A stretch of 64,000 bases of DNA, taken from assembly GCA_013398295.1 (NCBI GenBank), contig VZSF01001513.1:1059232-1123231 (forward strand). The letters are read 5' to 3'. The DNA is from Chionis minor. Taxonomy: Eukaryota; Chordata; Aves; Charadriiformes; Chionididae. A model generated the notes under the pieces. It did not search any database, was not told the origin of the DNA, and saw only the letters and a list, made by a program, of their open reading frames with translations. Shown one piece after another: positions 35,481 to 50,200 of the stretch (position 1 is the stretch's first letter; every line of letters begins with the position of its first letter). A program made the translations under genes and the position numbers.

Positions 35481-38400
35481 GGGTGTAAGAGGCCAGCTGG
35501 GAGGTTGGGGAGCTGCCTCTCTGCTTTGCATCTCCGACAACAACTTTCAGCTGTTTAATTGTGCCTCTGCCTCCCTCCTTCCTGGCCTTGCAATCAGCAA
35601 ATGAAGGCGAGTGAAAGGCATAATCAGCTGCGTGTGGCTTTATAGTCTGCTCTGCCTTTCAGGCTGGCTGCAGCTCGGCAGCTGCGCACAGGGAGATGGG
35701 ATCCTGCTCCTGCACCCTCACCGCCTCTGCCTGTTGCAGGGTCTCATCCAGACAGGGCACAGTTTCATCCCCAGCCTCCCCCCCACCAGGACTGAGGTAT
35801 TTTTAACATTCTTGTTATATCTGCTAATAACTTGAAGAAATGAGACTCAGAGCATGCTGGTCACAGATGGACCTGCCCAGGAATTTCTGTGCCTTGTTTT
35901 TTTCAGCACTTCTGCAAGAGCAAGCCTTTCCATAGGGTTGAAGCTGAAATGGTTTGTTACAAGGAGCTGAAGTGTATCCCTTGCTCACTGCTTGCCAGAC
36001 CCTGGATAAAACTATTTTTCATTTGGTTAACATTGGGTCAGCTCCTGCCTGTGCCTGTTCCAGCTGTGATTCAGGTGGGAACAGTGTTTGGAGGTGGTCA
36101 TCTACCCCCCCACGCTCCTTGGCTGGGCACTACCTCCTGCCAAGCAGCTCTGAGAGGGACTCCGGTGATGAACTGTTTCAGCAAAGCTGCAAATGATCCC
36201 ACCTGCAGCTCCAAAGCCTTGCAGCAAAGAGATCTGTGCACGAAAAAATACTTTGCCCTCATTCAGTGGTGCCTGAGTGAGGTGCCATGCTGAGCTAAGC
36301 TAAAAATTTAACCCTTGGATGAGAAAGCATCAAAGATATGTTTTCTTTAACTTGGAAGTGGTTTGATATCTCTGAATCAAAACCTTTCCAGAACTTGGTC
36401 TCACTTGAAACTGGGCACACTGTGTAAATTTTCCTGACTGGGTGCCTGTGCTGAACCTTGGGAGTCTCCCACTGTTGCATCTCCCACCGCAGCTCTGCGC
36501 TGGTCAAGGAGACACACTGCACCAGGGCAGATGAAGACCCAGCGTGCCTTTTCCCTTCCAGCTCTCCACGTGCTGTATCAGCGCAAGCCAGCCCACAATT
36601 TTGCAGCCAGCCTTGAGGACAAGGTGTCTGCAATGCCTGCCACAGGGTTCGGCTGGGGACTGAACGTCACCTCCCCCTGGAGCAGGACTGCCCATGTCCA
36701 GGTTGTGCGGGAAGGCAGCCTGACCTGCCCTGACAGCTCTGTGCCTGCTTGATGCCAGAGGAAAAAAGTATTGTCCCTTGCCACCTGTAGCCTGCTCTTA
36801 TCTCTGCTTGCCAGCGTCCTGTCCCTTTACTTGGTCCAAGTCTTTCTAAAAGGCCAAAAGGCAAAGCAGGAGGATAAAGGGTGTGGGATTTCCTCCTGGG
36901 CATGGCTCAGTGGTTGAGCACCCAAGTGTGGCTATTTTGGACAAAAAGCAGACAGAGAAAGCAGGAAAGGGAGGATTCCTTTCAGTGGCATGGCCACGTA
37001 TGCCTGGGCCCAGCAAGGGGCACTGGGGACATCTCTGCTGCCATTGATGGGGTTCATGAGGATGTGCTGGGGCTGTTATGGGGGCTGTGCTAACCCCTCC
37101 TTAGCTTTGGTGAAATCCAAAAACTTTCTGGGTCACATCCTAGTGTCCTACACAGCTCTGTAGGATGGCAGGACCAAGGAAGAACCGAAGCAGACGGCAG
37201 ACTTTCCGCTGAACGCGGTGGCAGCTTTGTGAAGAAGCCGGTGGGGTCTCCTGAGGCTGCACCCCACCATTGCATTTGGGGTAGAGGGAGGGAAGACCAT
37301 CCAGCTTTCTGTTTCTGGCCGCAGACTCTCTCACAGAACTGGAAAACACTGAAAAGAAAGTGTGTGGGGAGGGAAGGAAAATCTTGTATAAGTGAGAGGC
37401 ACTGCGTGGCCTCCAAAGCGGGAGCTGTTGTCTCAGTCTCATGGGACTCATGGCTGCAGCGGGACCAGGTCTGATGCACACCGGGCAGCTTTGCACAAGT
37501 GTCCTCAGGAGCATCACGGGACATCTTTACTTTCTCCAGCTCTTCTTAAAAGGCAAGGAGCTGGTAGGAACCTGCCTAGCATGGCTCTTCACAAGTAACA
37601 AGACGGTGTGCTGTGGGCAGGCTGGCACGGCTGCCATTCAGAACGGGTGCCACACTGTGTTCGGCTCACGCAGGGACAGGGGGGAAGTGCTAAACTTCAG
37701 ATAACCTGTGAAGGCTAAAGCAAGATCAGCTAAGAAAACTAGCCTGGCTTTCCTCTGCTGCCAGTCCCAGCAAAAGCTGGAGACGGGGCAGTGCTGGCTC
37801 AGACTAAACAGCTCGCTGGGCTTTGTTGCCAGCCTTTGTCTGCCTGCAGGAGGTTTTCCGCAAGGCTGGTTCCCCCTCTCCCTGTAAAGCTGTGCACTTC
37901 ATGTCGCAGCAGAACGTGAACGGGGGAGCTAAGAACCAGAGCTCACAGGTCACTTGGACTCAGCTTAAAGCAAAGGCAAGGGTTGTTCCTGTCCCGGCAC
38001 GAGGATTTACCCTCCCAGGGGCTACATGAAATACCCTAAAGTGGTGCAAGAGGGGAAAAACCCTTCAAATTGAAGAGCTTCTGTTGAAATCCACAGGCTC
38101 CAGGCTGCTTGGTCAGGACAGAGGAGCAGGAGTATTTGAAGCTCTTTGTGCCCTATCTGAGTTTGTGCTCTTGATGGGTGTCTTCCTTACGGCACTTGGT
38201 GAAAAGAAGTCTGGGGCTTGTTTGGGCTGCCAGTCTATCCTGGCAGTTTATTTTTAGCTGAGATGGCTTGTGACAGCGGAGTGGTGTTGCAACACTACAG
38301 TTCTTGTTTGTGGTTCCCCTGTACTTTGGTACTGGAGCACATGGAGACTCCGGACAGGGGCTCATTGTGCTGGAAAGAGCAGAGATGTTGCAAGAGACGG

Positions 38401-41400
38401 TTCCCTCCCAAGGAGGCAGCATCTAAAGAGAAAAGACCTGCAGAAGCAGAAAGAAGAAAGTGGAGTTGGCCTCATGTGCAGCCTGCTGCAAAGCGATGCT
38501 GCCGTGGGTCTGGGTCCTTGTTCCAGCCCCGTAGACCCACTGTGGCATGAGCCATCTACCCTGACCCCATGTGCCCCAGCACTGCTGGGTGCTGCCCAAG
38601 CGACCCGTGGACCTTCTGCTTTCAAGAGGATGATGGTGAGAGGCTCCTGCCATGGGCTGCTCCTCCTTCCAGCCTCGCTGTTTCTTGCAACCACTAAAGG
38701 CTTGCACAACTGCCTAGCTTTCCCCTCCAGCTCCTCCATGAGCATGAGCCACACCTCTAAAATAGTTTTTCTAACTCCAGCAATGTCACTGCAACTGTGT
38801 GAAGTGACAGCGAGCAGAGCCAACACAGGACAGGGAGGAGACAAAGATGATCTCCGAGGGCCAAAAGGACGTCTAAGTCTACAACTCATCACCGTAACTA
38901 AACCTGTCTGCAAAAAGCAGACTGCACAGCTCAGCTTCTTCCCTGGTGTAAGAGATGAAACATAAAGGAATAAGGTTCTGGCCTCCTTGGTTACTCTCCC
39001 TGCACTTGCATGTGCTTTATGCCCATGCAAGTCCATTAACTTCTGCCCGGGGTAATACAGAGCAGAATGAGGTAAGCGATCGCCCTTTTTTTAGGCAACA
39101 CCACCTGAGACAATAGCTGCGCCAGCTCTGTGTGCTGCACTGTGAATCCCTACATGTTGGTTCCCTGTCTCCTCCTCAAGTTTTACAGGATGCCGACAGC
39201 TTTCGGCTTGTTTTATGATTTCACAGCAATTGCTCGACACATCAATATGAGAATTAATTAATCTTGGCTACAGGGTAGGGATCAGCTTAGGCAGCCCAAG
39301 AGCAAACAAGGTCAGGATTTCAGCAACAGCCCATTTAGAGAACTTGCTGGGGCTCAAGCAGAGCAGCCTCGTCTCTCTGATTTTTATTTGGATCGCTGCT
39401 CTCTTGCCTTGTTTGCAAGTTCTGTCCTGTTGGCGAGGCCGATGTAAAGCCAAACCCAGAAGACTACGGCAGCTGACTCTGCTCCATACAGGGAGTGAGG
39501 GTGAGGGCAGGGGCAACATTTGGCTCACAAACTGCAAAACAAAGTCACTGCAAAACAATTATTGACTTAAAATTCCTTTGCTGATGTCACAGCTTTCATT
39601 TGATGATGTTAAAAGGTCAGAAGGAAAATTAGAGCTTTTTCACCCTAATCCCTTTAAGTGCTAAATTCGTGGAAAGCAATTGAACCAACAATTTAGACGA
39701 AGGCAATAGCTTCAGATGATGGAGAAACTCTGATCCTCAAAGGATGCCTGAATGAAATGCGACTTTTCAGAATGAGATTGGAATTGCCCTTGGCCTCCTG
39801 TTACAAAGCTCCTCCCCATTGGCTCGCTAAGTGAATAATCTAAGACTACCATGCTTACTGCAATGCTTAGCTCTGCAACATGCCCTTAGATCACAGTGAA
39901 AGTCTCTGAGCAGTAGTAATAAATACAGGGGAAAAGAAAGATCTATGTCAGACTGGTTCCAAATTAATCTATTTCCCAAACAAATCATTACTGCTACTAG
40001 CGAATAGCATTTATCAAGTTGATGCTGCTCTTTACAGTCCTCGGTAGGGCTGAAATACCCTTTTTTTTTCTTCTTTTTCTTCTACCTGTCTAGTCTTTTT
40101 TTGAAACTTTCTCTGGATCTTCAGGGGGCAGCGTGAGGATGCCCTGGTGGAAAGGAGGGATGCCCTGGCTCCGTGGGACAAAGCCCAGTGAGCACAAAGC
40201 ACAGCAAGATGGTAGATGCAAAGGCGAACCTAGAAGAGAGCTCAAGGGCAGCGTGGCTCCTTTCTCCCCTGACCCCCGGTCCCAGCCCCTGCTCCAGTTG
40301 AACGCCCTCAGCGCGAGCAGGCAATAATCCAGCAGGCTGCGAGATGGTAGATAGGATCTTGTAGAGTTTAGTTGGTTTTTAGCCAGCTCGTTTCCTTGGT
40401 GCCTTTGTTGATAGAAGGGGTTTTACTGCACATACAAGCCTTAGCAGACACAAAACTCACGTCTCCTCTTTTAATAGGAGAATTGACAGATACGACGCTG
40501 TCAGCAAAATGTATTTGCCATGTATGGCTCTGCGTAGGAAAAGAAACTGGCCCTGCAGCTCTGCTTAGCAAGCAAGGGGAGGTCCTGGGGACAGGAGCCC
40601 CAGTTCATGCCCCCCGCAGCTGGGAGCAGCCAGCCAGCCTGCGTTGGGGCTGGATGTCAAGGGAGATGCCTGGCTGTACCCCTAAAACCAGAGCACACCT
40701 AAGGACTAAGCCGATGACGACATGTCCCATCAGCTTTCCAGAAAGGTGCCTGTGCCATGGGCCTGCTGGCAGGGCCGCCTCTGCCCACCCAGCTGGAGCA
40801 GAAGGCACTGGGATGGAGAGGTGGCTTCTCCTCCAAAGCCTTGCTCAGGAATGGAGAGGAGAGCATGCAAAGAGAAAACCATCCTGGACTTTCACACCGA
40901 GCTCAAGGGGTGATGGATAGGGCTGTGTGGATTTCTGTGGCACAGCTCTATAAGCTGGTCGTTTTACTGCTGTTGTTCCCATGCACGATGGCCCGTTGTA
41001 ATCTAAAGCACAATAGTTAGCTGTCCTGGTGAAGGAGAAAAACCCTTTTATTAGCAGCAGCAACAGGTTAAATTCCCACGTACCGCTCTGGCATGGCAGT
41101 TCCAGCTCTATCCCAAGCCCCTTGGTTTCAATTTTCCTTTTTAGTTTTAGATTTCCCTAGGAAATATGTTATCCTGAGAACAGTTCTGAGAAATATGTTT
41201 TCCATGACTGGTTCATTCAGAAATGTTATTACTGGCCTGGGATAATTCTTACACAATAAGATTAAGTTTCTCTTGCTGGAAAATTCAGACGCTAAAAATT
41301 TTTAATATCAAAACCCAAACAAGTAATAACAAGTAATTTCCTAAGAACTTACATGACCTGGCATTGGTAGTCTTTCATGGGAAAATGCTTCATTCCAGTG

Positions 41401-43910
41401 TGTGTGTGTGTCTATTTTTCAGGAAACTAATGGCAAGTGGGGTGAAAGGAAAAACACACAGGATAATTACAAACCCTCACTTATCAACCTGCTTCTAACC
41501 ATTCTTTGGGGTGGTAGGTAAACATACAAAACACTGAACCGCTCTGTATTTTTATGCTGCTTTGAAGTGTGAATTCCAAAGAAATTTTAACTCGCATCAC
41601 TTCAGCATTTCCATAACTGACTAGTGCCAGTGTCTTTGGATGGCAGCCACCATTTGGTTTTCCAGAATGACGTCCAAAACAGATGACCTAGTTGGAGATA
41701 CCATGTCCTTAACCGAGAGATGGGCAAAAGTGGGAGCTATCAAAGCCTTGCCGGGCAAGTCCCACCTTCGTCGTTCTCATGCACTATGGGATGTTCTCAC
41801 CATGCAAACCCTGGTGATCCAGGATGGCATCTTCGGAGCACAAACACGTTCTTGGTTTGCAGAAGGGAAACCGAGGTCCTTGAAGTTTTTTCAGAGGTGA
41901 CTTTTCAGGGATGCTTTAGTCAGCATGCACTCCCTGCTTCAGCCAAGCACGTGCATTTCACGGTCCCCCTTTTCTTCTAGCTGCAGCAGATATTCTTGTA
42001 TGAATCTCCAGAGCAATGTGGCAACAGGAAGTGCTGGGTGTCGACACTCAGCAGCCTCTGCCATCAGCAGATGCAGGTGTTGGCAAGTGCAGGCGGACTT
42101 CTAAAAATATCCTGCATGCTTTATTCTTGTTTCAAAGGCCATTAAGTATTTCTGTAAGAGTCTTTTTTATCTGGAGAAGCATGGAGAAGTGCCTAATACT
42201 CCCACACATATTGTATAATCCCCTGAATCTCAGGTTCTTCCAAATGGGACTATCTGGGCTGCAAATCTGTGCAACAAAACCTTTAGAGCTGTGCAGCAGC
42301 GCCAAGTACTATGGGCAACGAACCTGAATTTCTTCTCATTTCAGCTCTCCTTACAACATTGTAATTCTACCAAGCACAGGCTGTGGGTTTACTTCCCCGA
42401 TCTGTAAAGAGCACAGTCAAATCCAATTGCTTTTCACAGGAGCATAATCCATGCACGCGACTTTTTAATGCAGAATATTGAGGTCCGCTTCATAAACAGC
42501 ACTGAAGTGTCATGAGGAAGTATCACCTCGCCCATAAACGTCTCACCAAACCCAACTTACAGCTGTGCGAAGGCAGGAAAGACCAAGGGCCAGCCTTAAA
42601 AACAAAAGAACGTTGCTTTTCTCTTGCTCTGGGTCTGCTGCTGCCTTTCCAGTGTGTGTGCGCTGTGATTCCTCACGGTCTGGGTGTTTTAGTCATCCTA
42701 AAGTGTTTGCTTAGGCACCAACATTAGTGTCAAAAGCACTTAATGCAAAGGAAACTTCCCAGGAGTGTACCGATCCCTGCCAGAGCAATCCGTCTTGTGT
42801 TGGGCGCGTATACACCGTGCAGCATTTACTACTGCTGCGAGCTGGATAATGAATTACCCGCAAATTCTGAGTGTGGCTCGGAGGTCTGCTTCCCACCAGG
42901 CCATCTGTGAAAAAGCTGCTGTGCCCCATAACGGATGCCCATGGGTCCTCCCACGCTCACATCAGCCTCCCGTGACAACAGATCTGAGCCAAGGATAGGA
43001 ATATTTATTCTGGGCTGATGCTGCTGTCTCATTGTGAGATGATGATTCAAACCGGTATCACTGAAGCTGTGATATGGTGACACCTCCCCCCCCCACCCTG
43101 GACTCTGCTCATGAAAAATCATGTTTCCCATCAGGCTAATTAGGGCTGGGTAATTGCCGGTGAGGTTGAGCCACTGGGAGCCCCCGGCAAGGTGTCTGAC
43201 CCCTTTCCCAGCTCCTGGCAAATGCTCTGCCCGGCTGCCTCCGGGGCTGGCTGGCATTCCTCCCGTGCCCCCAGCTCCTTTTCAGCGTGAGCAGCTTGGT
43301 TTGGAAGCATGGCTTTCAACCAGGCTCGCCTGAGCCCAGCCGCCAGTTTTTGGGGCGGAGGATTTGGCCAAGAGCCTTCCCATGTGACCCCATCTTTATA
43401 GTAAGCAACTGCAAGGCTCTGTCTGTGGGCTCTCTTTAGGCAAATGAAGAGAGACCCAGCTCGCTGGCTGCTTTAAGAAGCCCTTTTTGCTTCATGATTT
43501 GTTTGCTGCTTTGATTATTATTTTTATTTCAAGTTTCTGTGTCTTTGATGTAAAGGAAACGGTTAGGAGGAATTTGAGCTGAGCTGTGGAGGTGAAGAAG
43601 TAATTGGAGATTATGTTTAAATCTGCTGCCAGAGTTTTGAAGGCAACTCTTAGAGTGACTTTTGTTTTCTAATCTCTTCTTTCCCTTTTGTAGCAGAAAA
43701 TGAGCTTTCTGGGGATTCCTAGGCACTGACTGCATAGCTTACCCAGAGGTGGATGAACCCTCTCCATGTCCGTCCAGTTCCCCTCGAGAGGTGACGCTTT
43801 GCTGACATTCACTGTCTGTGGATCTGCCCTGTCTCCAGTGCCTGAAGCCTTCCTACCACACGTGCTCCCTTCGCCAGGGGCAAATACTCATTAGCTGTAA
43901 AAAGGAAAAC
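35481..43910. other. Intergenic sequence, no gene recognised
   Basis: Mixed composition, GC-richer to about 41 kb. The longest open frames in the window lie here on opposite strands over the same bases (38270-38965 plus, 231 codons; 38362-39036 minus, 224 codons). Neither resembles a known family. A short GT run occurs near 41398-41412. No RNA gene or transposon was recognised. Confidence 0.5.
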
Positions 43911-43938
43911 ACAATAATAATAATAATAGTAATAATAA
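43911..43938. repeat. AAT trinucleotide microsatellite
   Basis: About nine AAT-type units with one AGT interruption, followed by further A/T-rich sequence. A simple repeat, probably polymorphic. Confidence 0.8.
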
Positions 43939-46900
43939 ATATTTTAAAAATAATTGCTCTAGCTCAAGTATTTTTTTCCTACAGATTCCAGTGACAACCC
44001 TTACTCCTGGAAATACCAAGAGCAAATTCATCTCTGTAGATGCCAGAATCACCCTAATAGCAGGTGTATCAAAAATATGCTTCCCTGCCCCTGTGTTGTA
44101 CCTATACGTGGTGCTTATGGGCCCTTCAGAGCCTGGCAACGACTGGCTCCGACATGCAGGGCACAGTCCCGGTTTCCTTGAAGATGGAGGGTGGAGGATC
44201 CCACGCCTGCGTGGGAGCTTTCCGGAGGCAGCGGGGAAGCAGCGAGGCTGGTTTGCTCGTCCCACATGCCAATTTACTGTAACGCATGGTAAGTCACCTC
44301 ATACTATCATCAAAGTGGTGGTGTTTATTCCAGGGGATTTTTGGGGTGGATTTGCCTAAGGCTGGTGCCTGAGCTGGGGAGGCCATTAATTAGAGAAAAC
44401 AATATTAACTTTCAGCCTCTTTTGAGAAACCGAAGATCATTTTAAAGAGACAGATCCCTCAAAGAGCCTTGTGCCAATCTCCTCGCCATGCCGGGAGGGT
44501 CCAAGCCAGCCTGGCTCATCCCATCCTAGGCTGCACCTCCTGCGCTAACCAGGATTTAACATCCCCGCTACAAATCCGTAGTTTCAGGACGAGGGGAACT
44601 GACTTTCTTTCCATAGAAATATCAGGAAGAGGGAGATGATTATGAACAATGCAACTATAAACAATTACTTGTGATGTGAATCTTGCAAATAATATTTAAA
44701 TCCCAAATCCCAGTTTTTCAGCCTGTGGAGAAGGGGTGCAAGCTCCCGCTCCCCCAGCCAGCTGCTTGGGTTGAAGCCAGAGGTTTTATGCTGCCAGGGA
44801 GCAGAAACTGGAGTATTGGGGTGCAGCTGGGATTTCTGCAGTGGCTACGTTTCTGTCACTGTGTGCTTCAGCAGCTGAAACGTGGAGCTTCTCAAAGGGC
44901 ATGCCATCAGATTTCCTGGCACAGCGCAATTCCCCGGACCCTTGGCATTTTGCAGCCCTTAGAAAAGGTTTCTTGCTCGGGGCTTTGTTAGTGTTTGATG
45001 TTTTAAAAACACTAAGCAGACTCTACTCTCCTAATCCTGCCAGACTTGCAATGAAGTAGATATGTAATCCTTCACGGGTATTAAATTTAATAGCAGTAAA
45101 GTATATTTAAGAATTACACTGTCAAATGCCTGCCTAAGCAGAGGAAAATATTCTTAATTTAAACTTATTCAGAAATCTATTTCCAGTTGTTATTGCCTGT
45201 GAAAGCCTCTGCTGCATGTGTGGGAGGAAAGATGAGAAAAATCAGCAACAGGCGGTCCCAGATCACTCTTTTCTGGACATTTGTGGGAGAAACATCTCCC
45301 CTTGATATATGACTATATTCACATGTGTGCACATACTTCTCTACAACTGCTTTTTCATGCATAACAGCAGTTGTAGATGTATATTCAGGGGCTCCCCTGT
45401 ACATAAGGAGAAGCCCCAGGCTGCATGGTACATATTCATGCCAGCTGAAGGATTTTGGGGGGTGGGAGGGAGGTGTGCTGGGGGCTAGGAGAGGGAGGGG
45501 GTGGGAGCCCTGCTAAGGGCAGGATGAGCCAGCTCTGGGAGCCATCCCTATGGAGCAACAGATAGACGGAAGGGAATTGAACAAGGAAGGGGGGAGGCAC
45601 AGCTCTGAGGAGGGTGGGCAGCGAGGAAAAGTCTCCGAGCCTCTCATTTTGGATCCCCTTCTAATTTGGGAACTGTAGCTTCGCTTTGCTTGGGGTTTGG
45701 TGCAAACACGGGGGCAAGCAGCTAGGGGTCCCAGCTGAAAAGCAGGTTTCTCAGCTGAGTAAACAGCTGAGTTAACTACCTAATTTAACAACACTTTTAG
45801 CAAGTGATTAAAAGCTTTAACTCAGTCTCTACTATTGGCCTGAAAGGGATGAAAGGTTCTTCTTGGACCCTTGGTCCCCTCGCACTGTGGCCTGGAGCCC
45901 CAGTCCAGGCAGGGGGGTGACGCGGAGCTGCTGTGGTGGTGGTAGCCAAGGCATGGCTCATGATGGTGGAGGTCCTACGAAAAGAGGCTTTTGTGAGACT
46001 TCAGGTTGAGAAAAAAAGAGCAAAACCCCAGCTACCCTGGCCATGAGCTACAGTCCAGGATGTGGTGGGCAAAACACCAAATGGCTGTTTCAGGTGCTGA
46101 GCAACTTTTCTCCAAGAAGCAACACCCATCCTCCTGCCACCGGTCGTGACACAAGGCATCGAGAGTCAGCAGCAGAGGAGCGCTTCAGAGGTGAGACCTG
46201 CTGAAATCCAGCTCATCTAGAGCCTGTCGCGTCCTATCAGGCCATCACACAAACAAATCCTATCTGGCATGCCTGGCCTCTCTCACCTCCACTCGCCGCT
46301 CCCCCCAGCCCGCCTGGTAGTCAGGCAAACACGGGTTTAACTGTGGTTTACACCAAAACTCTTTTCCATCTGACAAAATGAACCCTGTGGTATGGCCCAG
46401 ACCCATCTAGCAGTCAGCAGAGGAACTGCCTGAGACCACAGGCTAATTAAGGAGCCTTTAAATAGTTTCCGCCAGCGATATGATAAAGTGCTGACTCTCA
46501 CGATGAAGAAACCTGGAGAAAGGTGACAGGGTTTTCCATGCCACCGCCCTCCCCTTTCCTTTCCTACAGCTAACGATCGGTGGCTGCCTTCCTAGGAAAG
46601 CCGCTTAACGCTGAGGCAGTGCTGGAGGATGCTCCTTCCCTATCAAATGCATGGATCGTCCCCGCTGTGGGCTCTGGATGCTGCAAAGGGGACCGTTGGC
46701 AACAGAGGGCTGTCCCGTTTGGGGTCAGAGGCAGCTCAGCTGGGTTTGCTTAGTGCCACAGCCCGGCTCCATCTCAACGGGGTTTATTTGCTGTTATTTA
46801 TATCTGTGCCTGGCCAGCGTGGGCATCTCTGGGCTGCTCCCTGCCCTCCTGGCTCCAGCCTGCCGGGTCTCAGCAGGCTGAGCCTGCTCAAACACAAACG

Positions 46901-47089
46901 TGCTCCGCATGGAGAGCCGGGGCACGGGCAGGAGTTCGCAGGTGTCTGCCCTTAAAAACCCAGTGAGGAGGGTGGGAAATCCCAGCCACCACCCCCATCA
47001 CCCCCCGAGCTGAAGCAGGGGGGCCTGGCCCAGCACCAAAATGAGTTTTGGGTTGATCCTGATTAGAGGCGGGCAGGAGGAGCCTAAGC
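43939..47089. other. Intergenic sequence, nothing recognised
   Basis: Unique sequence, AT-rich near 45.0-45.2 kb and GC-richer from about 45.4 kb. Open frames up to about 122 codons show no known domain. Confidence 0.5.
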
Positions 47090-47215
47090 CAACGCGGTCC
47101 CCGCGCTCTTAACCTCGGATGACCCCATGTAACAGTCCCAGTGCTAAAGCCCTCCGGCCGCAGGGACCGGTGGCTGCTGGCATCCTTCCTCTGTACCGAC
47201 CCGCGTAAAACTCCT
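47090..47215. promoter_or_regulatory. Small CpG cluster
   Basis: About 12 CpG dinucleotides occur in 125 bp, with GC-rich flanks from 46.6 kb. It is too short to call a CpG island with confidence. No initiation motif or open frame supports a gene. Confidence 0.25.
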
Positions 47216-50200
47216 CCGGGAAGAGCCTGAGGTCCCAGTGAGGAGCAATCGCTCCCAAGGATGGGGCACTGCCTGTATAATAAGTCTTTTGCTGTAAAGT
47301 GAGATTTTGTGGGGACAAATCTTTGCAAGATTTGCAGATCCCTCATCGTGTGTTGGAAAGCCATCACCTAGATAACGATGCTGGGACCTTTTTAAAGCAA
47401 CACAGGTATTGTGTGTCATAAATAATGTACATACCCCTCAGAAAGTATGTGGTCTATACAGTTTGACATTAGCTAAAATCTTTGAGATAAACATCTTTTG
47501 GATGGAGAATTTGAGTTGAATTCTACCATGGAATAAGCAGACTGAAGTCCCCTAAACTTGTTTTTTACAGAGTTTGAAATGTGTGATAAAAGGCACATAT
47601 TTCTGTGGCTGAGTCACCCCTTCAAACAGAGTGTCACATTAATGTTTGCCTAGAAACACCTTCCCTTGGAGCAGCCAGCCTTGACCCTTTCAGACAGCAT
47701 GAAAAAAAAAAAAAAAATATATATAATGTCAGTGGCTTTTCATACTGTCTGACCAGCTGCCAGAAGCTGCTTAGGAGCTGCCTTCCTCCTGAGGCAAGGA
47801 CACAAACAGGAATCTGAATTATGCCCTTGATTTCCTCTTAAAAGTTAAAATTTACTTTTTAATAAATTAGAGAGGTCAGCCGATCGAGGACTATTCTGTG
47901 ATGGATGCTGCGTACCTGCTGACTGACGAAGGCTATAAATCTGCTCCCCGTGGAGCGATGCTGATTTACGTGGGCTGAGGATTGGGGCTGTCGGATTTAT
48001 GTTAGACAGCGTGACTTTTGACTCCAGGTTATGTCCTAGGGAGCGAGGGAGAAGGAAAACCCACCCGAGCAAAGGCGGCTGCTTTCCTCCATGTCTGTGG
48101 CAGCACAATATTGGCCTCTTAATTTCCTACTGATTAAACTGGAGGAAAACAAAATCTGCTTTGCCTGGAGCGATTTGGCTCGAGCTCAAAAGCTTTCTCA
48201 TCAAAATGAAATATCATTTGCTGGGAAACCGTTAGCAGGAGGATAAATGTAGTTATAAAAGTAGCTGTTTGTAAAAGCCAAGTAGGGAGCAGCAAAATGC
48301 TGTAATTTAGGGGGAAATCTCCACAAGAGCTCTGGAAGGCAAAGACTTCTTAAAAAGCCCATGTTTCATCAATATTGTCTAGTTAGTGGGTTTGGTCAGC
48401 TGCTCATCCTGCAGGTAGAGAAGCCTTTGCTTTGCTGACATCTCTCTTCGCTTGTCTAAAGGATGGTCAGCGTGGGGCTGGCGGGACCCACCAGTTTGAC
48501 ATTGGTGTCCCCAAGCCCAGAGGTGCAGTTGGTGGCATCTTGTTGGGAAGCACAGGGCAAGAAATGGTGATGTAGCCTCTCAGACTGTCATCAGCAGGGC
48601 TTCAGGCCGGAAAGCAGAGTGCTAGCGGAAGCAGCAACCTATATAATTCCATATAATGCCGAGTAAATAGCAGTTTGTTTTAGTCCTGGGAAGCAGCCAC
48701 AAGAGGGAGATGTGATTGGATGTACCAAATCTATGTCTTTAATAGGCACAAATATCGAGGAATTTAATATTAACTCAGAGATCACTAGAAACCCAGAAAC
48801 ACATTTCACTGCAGGAGCCTGCGGTTTTGGAGTGACCAAGTACCTGAGTTTAGGAAGTACTTTTACAATGGCAAAAATATTCATGGTGTTCCCCCCCCAC
48901 TAAAATCTCCTTAGTCTTTATGAAAAATTGTGTTTTCTTGAATATTGCCTGAATTACATTAATAATTTTGAGTGGAAAGAGGGAAAATGTTGACTTCCCC
49001 AAAACCCTAACAAAATGAGGAGTGAAATTTTCATTTCAAGTTGATTTAAAATAATTTTTTGATCAGTGAACTGAAAAATCCCTCATTCAGACAACACAGC
49101 TGTAATTATCTCACCCTTAAGGGCAGACTGACCGAGTGACGCTGAAGCATTTTGGAGCGTGTTACGGAGATGACTTGAATCTGCTTCCCGCAGTCTGCGC
49201 TTTAAGTTTAAACAAAATGTTTCCTGAAAGCTGTCAGTCTATCACCTTTCCCCTGTCTGAGAATCATTTCTACTAAAAATAAACTGCATTATTTCTCTGC
49301 TCCCTCTTTTATCCCCCATCTCCCACAAACCCACTCCAATGCCAAGAGCTCTGTGGGGCTGAAGATTTAGGAAGGGACTTGCCAGCATAACCAGTGCTGT
49401 GGGTGCTCCCTTTAAAATCATCTCTAGGCCCTTAAAATCATCTGACTCTGGACTGTCATTGTTACAGTGGTGAAAAAACAGTATTTTTTTCTCCTCTTAG
49501 TGCTGCTTCCATTATGTAACTGTTAATACAGTATGTGGCTCATCCAGCCAGTCGGTCCTTGGGGCTTTTAGACCTATTTACACACAAACAGACTAACATC
49601 CATCTGAAAGTCATCTCGGGCACAGTGAAGTGATCCTTTTGCCTCCCTAAAATAACAATCCTTTTTTGCAGGGCACTGAATAACTGCTTGGCAAAGCGAG
49701 TGCCGGGTTGGTGCTTAGATTAATCTGCTTAGATCGACTAACACAGTTGTGCAAGAGTAGAAAATACCCAGTCAAGTAAATTACATCATCCAGGGAAAAG
49801 CTATTCTAAAGAAAGCATGCTTTATAAGCCTGAGCAAAATCCTGCTCAGTTAAACATTTACATATATTTACAAGCAGGAGCAGAAGCTCATTTCTTTCCT
49901 TGTGGGGAGAAAAAAAAAAGAAAAGAAAAAAGGGATCTTTGAAGTTTTGGCTAACAGAAAAGCATCTGACTAAATTAATCACTGGCCAAGATCCAGAATG
50001 AATTAAAAGCCCATTATAATTTTTCCCAAGTTAGTAGTACCAAGAAGGTAAAGCCCCCAATCCAGAAGAAAGGAGGTCAAGGTGTTGCAGAGCATTGCAT
50101 ATAAGAAATGGCAAGTCTCTGGCTAAAATTGGGACTGTCTTTGAAATGTTGTAATTCCTTGTACTGTCAGAACATCTTTTAACAACCTCCATCACTTGAC

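Noticed and set aside
48692..48710. CCACAAGAGGG-type CTCF-like sequence
   Set aside because: It has three mismatches inside the core consensus, clearly weaker than the two reported sites.
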